Below are positions 25,607 through 33,516 of a DNA stretch of 64,000 nt, in pieces. Where the stretch lies: positions 5,580,001 to 5,644,000 of the forward strand of contig NC_013235.1 in NCBI RefSeq assembly GCF_000024365.1. The letters are read 5' to 3'. Within the stretch, counting starts at the first letter, position 1. Every line of letters starts with the position of its first letter. This DNA is from Nakamurella multipartita DSM 44233. GTDB taxonomy: Bacteria > Actinomycetota > Actinomycetes > Mycobacteriales > Nakamurellaceae. The position numbers were made by a program, and so were the translations under genes. The notes below the pieces were generated by a model that worked only from the letters and a program-made list of their open reading frames with translations, had not been told where the DNA came from and made no database searches.

Positions 25607-26887
25607 TCACGGCAGCCGCAGCCGCCCGGCCCCGACAACGTTGGCCGGACCACCGATCCGCTCGACACACGTGTCCAGCAGGATGCGACGAATGGCGGCC
25701 GGGTCGTCGGGGGCGCCGGTCCGGCGGGCCGACTCGATGAGCAGGGCGCAGGCCCCGGCGACTACAGGGGCGGCGACCGAGGTGCCGCTCTTCATCCCGA
25801 ACGGCGGCGGGGCCACCGCCGATCCGCCGGGACTGGCCGGCGGGAGCGGCACGGTGGACCGGACGTCCACCCCGGGGGCGACCAGATCCGGCTTGCCCGA
25901 GTCGTAGGCGGTCGGCCCGTTGCTGGAGAAGCGGGCCGGCGCATGCGTGGCCTTGTGCGTGGCGCCGACCGTGAGGGCGCCGCGGGCCTGGCCGGGGCAG
26001 CTCAGCTCGGTGTCGTAGACCAGTCCCTGCCCGGCCGAGCGCACCCCTTCGCAGCGCTGATGCTCGTTGCCGGCGGCCACCACCACCAGCGCGCCTTCCA
26101 GCACCGCGTTGTCCACCGCCGTGCACAGCGGGCAGGCGCCGTCCACGCAGGTCCAGCCGTGACCGCCGGGCACGCTGATCGGGAGGTGGTTGAACCCCAG
26201 GCTGATGGACAGGATGTCGGCCGCGCGGTCCAGGGCCCGGTCCACACCGGCGGTGATGTCGGTGTGCCGGCCGGTTCCGTTGGCCCGCAGCACCTTCACG
26301 TCGATCAGGTCCACACCGGGGGCGATGCCGGGCGCCCGCGGGTCGGTCGAGGCGATGATGCCGGCGCAGTGCGTGCCGTGGTGGCCGGGGATGTCGACGG
26401 ATTCGTCGCAGGTCTGGATGCTGTGCGCGACGGTCAGCGCCGGATGCCGCCGGTCGATGCCGGTGTCGAGCACCGCGACGCTCACCCCGGCGCCGGTCAG
26501 CCCACCGCCCGCACGGCGGAAGGCGGGGGCGCCGACCAGCTCGTGCACCTCGTGCATCAGCACCACCGGCAGCACCGGATCGAGATCGGCGAACAGGATG
26601 GCGATCTGCGGATCGTCGATGACGGCGGCCAGTTGCTCGGTGGTCAGCGAGGCGGCCAGTGCGTTGCCGGCGTACAGCTCGCGCACGTCGCCCACGCCGA
26701 TCCGGTCCCGGAGCAGGTCGGTCTGCCGGCCGAGCCGGTCTCCGACCCGATCCTTGAAGTGCCCCCACGACTCGTCGGCCCCCGGCGAGAGTGCGTCGAT
26801 CTGCAGCACGACCGGCAACTCCGGGTCGGCTCCGGGGCCGGCCTCGTCCAATGCCGCGAGCATCATCGACCCCAACGACTCGATCAT
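25607..26887 (-). CDS. S8 family subtilisin-like serine peptidase without signal peptide
   Basis: 426-aa subtilase. The catalytic triad is clear: Asp in VAVLDTGID, His in GHHGTHCAGI, Ser in GTSVAAPVVAGA, with the oxyanion Asn in VVAAGNEH. About 130 residues precede the catalytic Asp but they form no signal peptide or membrane helix, so the enzyme may be cytoplasmic or act as a domain of an unusual system. A Cys-rich insertion TCVDGACPLCTA between the His and Asn blocks, with further Cys (HQRCEGV, LSCPGQ), could bind metal or form disulfides. No substrate or inhibitor gene is recognised beside it; the small gene at 27015 is divergent. Confidence 0.9.
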   Translation of the reverse strand: MIESLGSMMLAALDEAGPGADPELPVVLQIDALSPGADESWGHFKDRVGDRLGRQTDLLRDRIGVGDVRELYAGNALAASLTTEQLAAVIDDPQIAILFADLDPVLPVVLMHEVHELVGAPAFRRAGGGLTGAGVSVAVLDTGIDRRHPALTVAHSIQTCDESVDIPGHHGTHCAGIIASTDPRAPGIAPGVDLIDVKVLRANGTGRHTDITAGVDRALDRAADILSISLGFNHLPISVPGGHGWTCVDGACPLCTAVDNAVLEGALVVVAAGNEHQRCEGVRSAGQGLVYDTELSCPGQARGALTVGATHKATHAPARFSSNGPTAYDSGKPDLVAPGVDVRSTVPLPPASPGGSAVAPPPFGMKSGTSVAAPVVAGACALLIESARRTGAPDDPAAIRRILLDTCVERIGGPANVVGAGRLRLP

Positions 26888-27014
26888 CGGCTCACCCCCC
26901 TTGTCCTAGCTCCGGGTCCATGGTGGCCGGGTGGTCTGACACAACGGGTCGCGGCCCCGGATCAACGGGTCACAATCCATTCCGACAGAACGCCCGGCTG
27001 CGTACCATTGCCTC

Positions 27015-27308
27015 ATGCGCACCTCGACCGCACACCGCCGCGTCGCCGGCCGGACGCCGGTCAGCGTGCAATGGCGCGGACGCCCGGACACCGGCGTCAG
27101 CCGGGCCCGTCGGGCCGAGGCGCTGGCCGGACATCTGCGGGCCGCGCTGGACGCCGAGCCGTCCGTCGACGTGTGGTGGGACACCCTGTCGCTGTCCGCC
27201 CAGACCGTCGAGGCGCTCGTCGACACCGCCGAGTTCGACCGGGTAGTGGCCGACCTGCACTCGCAAGGGTTGCGCGTCGACGAGGTCGTCGACCGGCAGG
27301 TCGTCTGA
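27015..27308 (+). CDS. small hypothetical protein
   Basis: 97 aa, basic N-terminus (MRTSTAHRRVAGRTPVSVQWRGRP) and acidic C-terminal half (LDAEPSVDVWWDTLSLSAQTVEALVDTAEFDRVVADLHSQGLRVDEVVDRQ). Codon use matches neighbours. The ATG lies 7 bases after a TACCAT hexamer that could be a -10 box, so the message may be leaderless. No family recognised. It is divergent from the subtilase gene. Confidence 0.5.
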   Translation: MRTSTAHRRVAGRTPVSVQWRGRPDTGVSRARRAEALAGHLRAALDAEPSVDVWWDTLSLSAQTVEALVDTAEFDRVVADLHSQGLRVDEVVDRQVV

Positions 27309-27309
27309 A

Positions 27310-27612
27310 TCACCCGTCCGGCCGGGTTCGCTGAACTTGAAGCCTCCGTTCCATCCCTTCGAGGTAGCCGAGGCCTGCGGTGTGTTCTGTCCCGCGTTGG
27401 TGTTGGCCGAGCCAGCCGTGGTCGTAGCTGGATTGGTTAGTGTTCACGATGGCGTCGAAGTCGACGGCGCCTGCGGTGGTCAGGGGTTGGCCGTAGGGGT
27501 CGTAGGGCGACCACCGAGCCTGTTTGATGGTCTGGGCAACGTCTGCGGGACCAAACACCTCAGCCAGGACTGGCCGCTCCAGTGCCGGGCGGCGATCGTT
27601 GTGTGATGAGCC
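27310..27612 (-). pseudogene. remnant of an Rhs-family protein (core-domain fragment)
   Basis: Reading the minus strand, the frame from about 27612 to 27310 contains RPVLAEVFGPADVAQTIKQARWSPYDPYGQPL, then YDHGWLGQHQRGTEHTAGLGYLEGM. The blocks YDPYGQP and YDHGWLGQHQRxTEH are typical of the RHS repeat-associated core just before the usual GARxYxPxxGRFLxxDP motif, which is missing here. No start or complete domain exists, so this is a decayed fragment of a large toxin-delivery or wall-associated Rhs protein. Codon use and G+C look lower than in flanking genes, consistent with transfer followed by decay. Confidence 0.65.
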
Positions 27613-28091
27613 TCAAGCCTTCCCGATCGTCGGCCAAGATCGACGCCGCCCGCGCCACCGTCGGACCGGCGCGAGCTGGCATCACGCAGGGCTCGGCATT
27701 GACCTACCTCGGGGGTGGGCTGGTCATTGGCGGCACCGTGGAAACCCTTCCCCCCGAATACACCAGGACGATTGACGATCTTCTCGTTCAGATTGGCGAG
27801 GAGTGTTGGCAGCGGTGGTGGGCGACGGCCGGTCAACCAGCATGCTCGGTGTATTCGTGGATCGGTGGTCCTCGGACGCTCGTCCGCGTACGACGAAGCG
27901 CCTCAAGCGTCTACGCCGCCTGTGAGCGTGCGATTGCCACCGACGATCCGCGTCGATTCTCAGACCCTGGTGCACCAGCCGCCCAGGCAGATGCGAACGC
28001 GCTCATCGCAAAGCTCCGAGACCGTTTCAACCTCCTAGCACCGCCCGACTTCCGCGACGCCCCTCGCGGGCTCGTTGAGCAAACCCGATAG
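27606..28091 (+). CDS. hypothetical protein of lower G+C beside the Rhs remnant
   Basis: About 161 aa from ATG 27606 (MSLKPSRSSAKIDAARATVGPARAGITQGSA). A possible fold: LTYLGGGLVIGGTVETLPPEYTRTIDDLLVQIGEECWQRWWA, followed by a Ser/Arg segment and a helix ADANALIAKLRDRFNLLAP. No family or motif is recognised. Third-position GC is visibly weaker than in adjacent genes and it partly overlaps the Rhs remnant on the other strand; an immunity gene or a remnant of the same element is possible. It may also be non-coding. Confidence 0.35.
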   Translation: MSLKPSRSSAKIDAARATVGPARAGITQGSALTYLGGGLVIGGTVETLPPEYTRTIDDLLVQIGEECWQRWWATAGQPACSVYSWIGGPRTLVRVRRSASSVYAACERAIATDDPRRFSDPGAPAAQADANALIAKLRDRFNLLAPPDFRDAPRGLVEQTR

Positions 28092-28437
28092 TCGGGATCC
28101 GTGGCTCGCGCAACCGTGATCCCTGAGGTGACTAGAGCTGTCCCGTATGGCGATCCGATGCCCGCCGCTTCCGACACTGCGCTTCCCTTCCTCGGCAGAA
28201 TTGCCGGTGACCCGCTTTACCCTCGCTCCGCGAGTTCGGTCCCGCTGGTGCGCGAGGACGGGTCTACTCGCCGGAGTTGGGGGCGATCGACCCTTGACCA
28301 AGGTCCCGGAGCCGGCCGGCCTGCGCACCTCGAACGCCGCCCCCCGCTGCGACGCGCGATCCAGGCCCGTCAACTGGGCGCCACTGGCGGATGGGGTTCA
28401 CCGTCGACGACGAGGACCGAGAGACCGCCGAGAGAGC
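28092..28437. other. unassigned 346-bp stretch
   Basis: Between the low-G+C hypothetical gene and the class IV aminotransferase stop. Several overlapping short open frames exist on both strands but none has a good ribosome site, family resemblance or consistent codon use. No hairpin or repeat stands out. Likely the degraded edge of the Rhs-associated island. Confidence 0.5.
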
Positions 28438-29283
28438 TCAGTCCGGCACGTCGAGCAACCGGTGCAGTTCCCCGGTCAGCGCACCGTCGGCCCGCGGCCG
28501 CCCGTCGATCGCCACCACCGGCGCCAGCAGCCGGGCGCTGGAGGTCAGCCACACCCCGTCCGCGGCCCACAGATCGGCCGCCGTCAACGGCTCGGTCTGC
28601 ACGTCCCAGCCGGCCGACTCGGCGGCCCGGAACAGCCGCCGCACCGTGATGCCGGCCAGGATCGCCTCCTCCGGCGGCGTGACCAAGGTGCGTCCGCGGG
28701 CCAGCACGACCGACGAGGTGGGCGCTTCGAGCACCCGCCCGTCGGCATCCAGGAAGATCACGTCGTCGGCCCCGTTGGCCCGGGCGTGCCGCAGGGCGGC
28801 CATGTTGACCCCGTAGGACAGCGTCTTCGCACCGGCCAGCAGCCACGGCGCCGACGTCGCCGCCGCCACCGTGAACCCTCGCTCCAGCAGCAGCACGCGC
28901 ACGCCGGACCGCCGCTGCCGGCGGCTGGCCATCGGCAATTCCGCGCCCAACACGTAGCAGACCGGCTCGCTGCCGTGCTCCGGGCCGCGGCTGGCGATCA
29001 GCCGCAGCACCATCTGCGATCCGCCGGTCCAGGCCTGCAGGGCCGCCTGCACGCCCGGCCGCCACTGATCGGGCGCGGGCACGGTCAGGCCGGTCTGCTC
29101 GGCGGAGACGGTGAGCCGGATCAGGTGCTCATCCAGATCGCGGGCGATTCCGTCGACCACCAGCGTGGTCTCGAAGACCCCCTCGCCGCGCAGCACCCCG
29201 AGGTCGTCCGGGCGCAGCAACGGCTGCGCCGGGTCGAGCAGGGTTCCGTCGAGCAAGGCCACCACCACGCTGCCGTCCGCCAC
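28438..29283 (-). CDS. class IV PLP aminotransferase (aminodeoxychorismate lyase / branched-chain aminotransferase type)
   Basis: 281-aa fold-type IV PLP enzyme. LLRPDDLGVLRGEGVFETTLVVDG is the family start; the PLP-binding Lys is in LAGAKTLSYGVNMAALRHARANGADDVIFLD, followed by GRVLEAPTSSVVLARG and the pyrophosphate-side AGITVRRLF loop. Length and the short N-terminus favour 4-amino-4-deoxychorismate lyase (PabC, folate pathway), but D-amino acid aminotransferases look alike. The GTG at 29283 gives MADGSVVVALLDG. It lies between the island and kdpE, same strand, with a 35-bp gap to kdpE's stop side, and is not an obvious operon member. Confidence 0.8.
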   Translation of the reverse strand: MADGSVVVALLDGTLLDPAQPLLRPDDLGVLRGEGVFETTLVVDGIARDLDEHLIRLTVSAEQTGLTVPAPDQWRPGVQAALQAWTGGSQMVLRLIASRGPEHGSEPVCYVLGAELPMASRRQRRSGVRVLLLERGFTVAAATSAPWLLAGAKTLSYGVNMAALRHARANGADDVIFLDADGRVLEAPTSSVVLARGRTLVTPPEEAILAGITVRRLFRAAESAGWDVQTEPLTAADLWAADGVWLTSSARLLAPVVAIDGRPRADGALTGELHRLLDVPD

Positions 29284-29318
29284 CGCCGCACCCTAACCGG
29301 ATTCCGGGTCCCCCGGGC

Positions 29319-29996
29319 TCACGGTTGGAACCGGTACCCCATGCCCGGCTCAGTGAGCAGATGCCGGGGCCGGGCCGGATCGGCCTCCAGCTTGCGCCGC
29401 AGGTGGGCCATGTACTGCCGGATGTAGTGGGTCTCCTGCTCGTAGGCCGGCCCCCAGACCTGCTGCAGCAGGCTTCGCTGGGTGATCAGCTTGCCCGGGT
29501 GGGTCAGCAGGATTTCCAGCAACTGCCATTCGGTGCGGGTCAGGTGCGGCGGCTCGCCCTCGTCGGCGGCGATCGTCCGGTCGGCCAGGTCGATCCGGAA
29601 CCGGCCGACGACGACCTCGGCGCTCGCGTCGGCACCGGTCGAGCGCCGGGTAACGGCCCGGATGCGGGCGAACAATTCGTCCAGGCTGAACGGCTTGGTC
29701 ACGTAGTCGTCGGCGCCGGCGTCCAGGGCCAGCACCTTGTCCGAGCTGCCGACCCGGCCGGACAGCACGATGATCGGCACCGCCGTCCAGACCCGCAGTC
29801 GCCGGATCACCTCGACGCCGTCCAGGTCGGGCAGGCCCAGGTCCAGCACGACCAGGTCGGGCGGGTGGGTGGCCGCCGCCTCCAGCGCGCCGCTGCCGTC
29901 CTCGGCCGTGACGACATCGAAATGCCTTGCCGCCAGGTTGATCCGCAGCGCCCGCAGCAGTTGCGGTTCGTCGTCGACCAGCAGCACCCGGCTCAC
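29319..29996 (-). CDS. kdpE: KdpE, potassium-responsive response regulator
   Basis: OmpR/PhoB-type regulator of 225 aa that activates the kdp operon under potassium limitation. Receiver: RVLLVDDEPQLLRAL, phospho-acceptor Asp52 (VVLDLGLPDLDG), switch residues in VLSGR and Lys in YVTKPF. Winged helix: LTRTEWQLLEILLTHPGKLITQRSLLQQVWG and YIRQYMAHLRRKLE. The GTG at 29996 overlaps the TGA of kdpD by four bases (GTGA); longer upstream frame belongs to kdpD sequence. Intact, but its partner kdpD is frameshifted. Confidence 0.95.
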   Translation of the reverse strand: MSRVLLVDDEPQLLRALRINLAARHFDVVTAEDGSGALEAAATHPPDLVVLDLGLPDLDGVEVIRRLRVWTAVPIIVLSGRVGSSDKVLALDAGADDYVTKPFSLDELFARIRAVTRRSTGADASAEVVVGRFRIDLADRTIAADEGEPPHLTRTEWQLLEILLTHPGKLITQRSLLQQVWGPAYEQETHYIRQYMAHLRRKLEADPARPRHLLTEPGMGYRFQP

Positions 29997-32604
29997 GATC
30001 GTCCCTTCGGCCAGCTGTCCACCCGGTTCAGGATCGTCGGGTCCGCCGCCTGCGCCTCGGGCGCATCGGCGTGGTCGGCCACCGGCAGGCTGATCGTCAT
30101 GGTCAGGCCGCCGCCCGGGGTGGTGTCCGGGGTCAGCGTGCCGCCCATCGCCTCGGTCAGTCCGCGGGACAGCGCCAGGCCCAGACCGAGGCCGCTGGTG
30201 TTGTCGCGGTCGCCGAGCCGCTGGAACGGCAGGAACACCCGGTCGTAGTCCTGCGCGGCAATACCCGGGCCGTGGTCGATGACGCGCACCTCGACCCGCC
30301 CGTCGTGCTCGCTGACGGTGACCATCGGCGGCCGGTCCGGGGGCTGTGCCGGACCGCATTGGCGATGACGTTGGCCAGCACCCGTTCCAGCAGGGCGGCG
30401 TCGGCGGTCACGTCGGGCACGTCGTCGGCGTCGCGGACCTGCACGGCGCGACCCGCCTCGCCCAGGTCGTCGACGGCGATCGGAACCAACTCGGCCACGC
30501 CGATCGGCTGTAGGTGCATGGCCAGCGCCCCGGCCTGCAACCGGCTCATGTCCAGCAGGTTCTCCACCAACCGGCTCAGCCGGGCCAGCGACTCCTCCGC
30601 GGTGGCCAGCAGCTCGTCCCGGTCCTGCGGCCCGAACGTGACGTCCGAGCTGCGCAGGCTGGTCACGGCGGCAGTGGCGGCGGCCAGCGGGGTGCGGAAG
30701 TCATGACCGACGGCCGTGAGCAGCGCGGTCCGCAGCCGGTCCACCTCGGTGAGCCGGACGACCGCCGCGGCCTGCTCGGACAGCCGTTGCTGGCGCAGGG
30801 CCACGGCCGCTTCGGCGCCGAACGCCTCCACGATGCGCTGGTCGGCGGCCGCCAGCGCCGGGCCGCGCAGGACCAGGGACACCTCGTCGTTGACGGCGAC
30901 CTCGACACCCTGAGCCGGGGCGGTGCTCGGCGATTCGCCGACCCAGGCCGCGACCGACCAGGCCCGCTGGTCGCGCCGCAGGTCCGGCCCGGCGACGGTG
31001 TCCGGGTGCCGCTCCAGCAGGGTCACGCTGTCCTGGCCGAACGTCTCCCGCACCTGTTCCAGCAGCGCGGGCAACGGGCGTTCCCCGCGCAGCACGCTGC
31101 CGGCCAGGGTGGACAACGTCGCCGCCTCGGCCTGGGCCCGGGACGCCTGCCCGGTGCGTCGGGCGGCCAGGTCCACCACCACACTGACCGCCACCGCGAC
31201 CAGCAGGAAGGCCAGCAGGGCCAGCAGGTTCTCCGCCTCGGCGACGGTGAACTGGTGCAGCGGCGGCACGAAGTAGTAGTTGAGCAGCCCGAACCCGAGG
31301 AACGCCGCGACCAGCGCGGGCAGCAGGCCGCCGACCAGGGCCACGCCGACCACGCCGAGCAGCAGGGCCAGGATGTCGCTGGGCAGGCTGAGCTGCCCGC
31401 GCAGCCCGATCAGCGCCAGGCTCAGCAGCGGCATCCCGACCAGCGCCAGGACGAAGCCCAGGACGCGCCGGCGCCGGGTCAATGCCCCGGCCCAGGACGG
31501 GCGCGGCGGCCGGCGCCCGGACTGCGCCTTTTCGTGGGTGACCAGGTGCACGTCGATCGCGCCGGACCCGGCAGTGGTGGTGACGCCCACGCCGCGGGCG
31601 AACAGCTGCGCGAACCGGCCGCGCCGGCTGGCCCCCAGCACCAGCTGGGTGGCGTTCACCCCCCGCGCGAAATCCAGCAGGGCGGTGGGGATGTCGGCGC
31701 CGACCACTTGGTGGTAGGTGCCGCCCAGGCTTTCCACCAGGGCCCGTTGCCGGGCCAGGTGCGCCGGTCCGGGTCCGGCCAGCCCGTCGGAGCGGATGAT
31801 GGTGACGGCGATCAGGTCGGTGCCCTTGGTCCGGTCGGCGATCCGCGCGGCCCGGCGGATCAAGGTGTCTCCCTCGGGCCCGCCGGACAGCGCGACCACC
31901 ACCCGTTCCCGGGCCTCCCAGGTGTCGGTGATGTGGTGGTCGGCCCGGTACCGGTCGAGCTGGTCGTCGACCTTGTCGGCCAACCAGAGCAGGCCCAGCT
32001 CGCGCAGCGCGGTCAGGTTGCCGACCCGGAAGTAGTTGTGCAGGGCCGCGTCGACCTTGTCCGGCCGGTAGATGTTGCCGTGGGCCATCCGCCGGCGCAG
32101 CGCCTCCGGCGTCATGTCGACCAGCTCGATCTGGTCGGCGCGACGCACGATCTCGTCCGGCACGGTCTCCCGCTGGACGACGCCGGTGATCTCCTGCACC
32201 ACGTCGTTGAGGGACTCCAGATGCTGGATGTTCACCGTGGTGATCACGGTGATGCCCGCGTCCAGCAGCTCCTCGACGTCCTGCCAGCGCTTACCGTGCC
32301 GCGACCCGGGCACGTTGGTGTGCGCCAGCTCGTCGACCAGGACGACCTGCGGTCGCCGGGCCAGCACCGCGTCCAGATCCATCTCGGCGAAGCGGGCCCC
32401 CCGGTACGGCCGGACCTGCCGCGGGATCACCTCCAGCCCCACCAGCAGCGCCTCGGTCAGCGGTCGCTCGTGGCCCTCGACGACGCCGACGACCACGTCG
32501 GTGCCACGCTCGAGCCGCCGGTGCGCCTCCTCCAGCATCTTGTAGGTCTTGCCGACCCCGGGCGCGGCGCCGAGGTAGACGCGCAGCTGCCCCCGTGTTC
32601 CCAT
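29993..32604 (-). pseudogene. kdpD: KdpD, potassium sensor histidine kinase, frameshifted in the ATPase domain
   Basis: Sensor kinase for low K+/turgor. From ATG 32604 (AGGAGG 5 bases upstream): KdpD domain with Walker A GAAPGVGKT, a universal-stress-type domain, four DUF4118 helices, a GAF-like region, and HisKA box LLTAVGHDFRTPLAAAT. The reading frame then breaks in the HATPase domain: after ANVIANAVRHSP it turns to junk and stops at 30157, while the rest of the domain (MVTVSEHDGRVEVRVIDHGPGIA, SGLGLGLALSRGL) resumes in the next frame down to 29993. One missing base in the five-G run at 30339-30343 explains it; restoring it reads SPPDRPPMVTVSE. As written, the protein lacks the G-box of the ATP site and should not phosphorylate KdpE. 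A homopolymer sequencing error is the main alternative. Confidence 0.9.
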
Positions 32605-32649
32605 CGCGCCTCCTCTCGCCGGCACCCGGTCCGCACCTGCCCGCCCGGT

Positions 32650-33516
32650 CTAGGCCCGGTACGGGTACTGCCGATCCAACTCCACGTTCAGCTCCAGCAC
32701 AGTGACGACCGGCTCACCCAGGAACCCGAGGGCGCGACCGGTGGTCTGCTCGTCGATCATGGCCTGCACCGTAGCCAGGTCCACCCCGCGGGCGGCGGCC
32801 ACCCGCGGAGCCTGCAGCCGGGCATAGTCGGGGCTGATGTGCGGGTCCAGGCCGCTGCCGCTGGCCGTCACCGCGTCCGCCGGAACGGCCGGGACCGCGG
32901 GGGCGTCACCGGGGATCGGCGTGAGCACACCGCCCGAGTAGTCCTCCCCGGCGGCGGCGCACTCCACCGCAACCCCTTGGTAGGTCGGCTGGAACGGGGT
33001 GGCCGGGCACGGCTGGTTGACGCTGACCGCCCGGACCACCGGACCGGACAGGCCGCCGGACCGGAAGACCGACAGCACCGCGCCGACCCCGTCCTCGGTG
33101 CAGTAGGGACGCCGGCCGTCCACCCCTTCCAGCTCGCCGACCGCCTTGCTGCGGGCGCACACCTGGCTCAGCAGGCTGGGCGCGACGGCGCCGTCGACGG
33201 TGCGATCCACCACGTCCTCGGGACCCAGGTTGGACGCGCCGCTGACCGTGGGGTCGTACCCGCCGGCCGACGGCCGCGACTGGAAGTACTGCCGCAGCGG
33301 GTTGCCGGCGGCGTCGGTGAAGCTCTGGCCGATCAGGCTGCTGCCGACCGCGGAGCCGCCGGAGTCGATCACCGAGCCGTCGGCGCGCCCGTCCAGGCCG
33401 GGCAGCTGGGCGATGCCCAGCACGGCCAGCGGGTAGAGCACACCGAGCAGCACGGTGAACACCAGCAACGCGCGGAGCGCGGCGACGTGGGCGGCCACCC
33501 ACCCGGGGACGCGCAT
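32650..33516 (-). CDS. kdpC: KdpC, potassium-transporting ATPase subunit C
   Basis: Accessory subunit of the KdpFABC pump. One N-terminal helix (LRALLVFTVLLGVLYPLAVLGIAQL) precedes an extracytoplasmic domain with the family blocks GSSLIGQSF, YFQSRPSAGGYDPTVSGASNLGP, and ADAVTASGSGLDPHISPDYA, then VNVELDRQYPYRA-type C-terminal end. 288 aa is well above the usual ~190-220: there is a long insertion with several Cys (VCARSKAVGELEGVDGRRPYC, NQPCPATPF, VECAAAGEDY). The ATG at 33516 shares one base with the kdpB stop (TGATG). Fe/S or disulfide roles of the insertion are unknown. Confidence 0.92.
   Translation of the reverse strand: MRVPGWVAAHVAALRALLVFTVLLGVLYPLAVLGIAQLPGLDGRADGSVIDSGGSAVGSSLIGQSFTDAAGNPLRQYFQSRPSAGGYDPTVSGASNLGPEDVVDRTVDGAVAPSLLSQVCARSKAVGELEGVDGRRPYCTEDGVGAVLSVFRSGGLSGPVVRAVSVNQPCPATPFQPTYQGVAVECAAAGEDYSGGVLTPIPGDAPAVPAVPADAVTASGSGLDPHISPDYARLQAPRVAAARGVDLATVQAMIDEQTTGRALGFLGEPVVTVLELNVELDRQYPYRA

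Noticed and set aside
28147..29427. Plus-strand open frame opposite the class IV aminotransferase
   Set aside because: Antisense to the PLP enzyme with a clear Lys motif; low-complexity translation.
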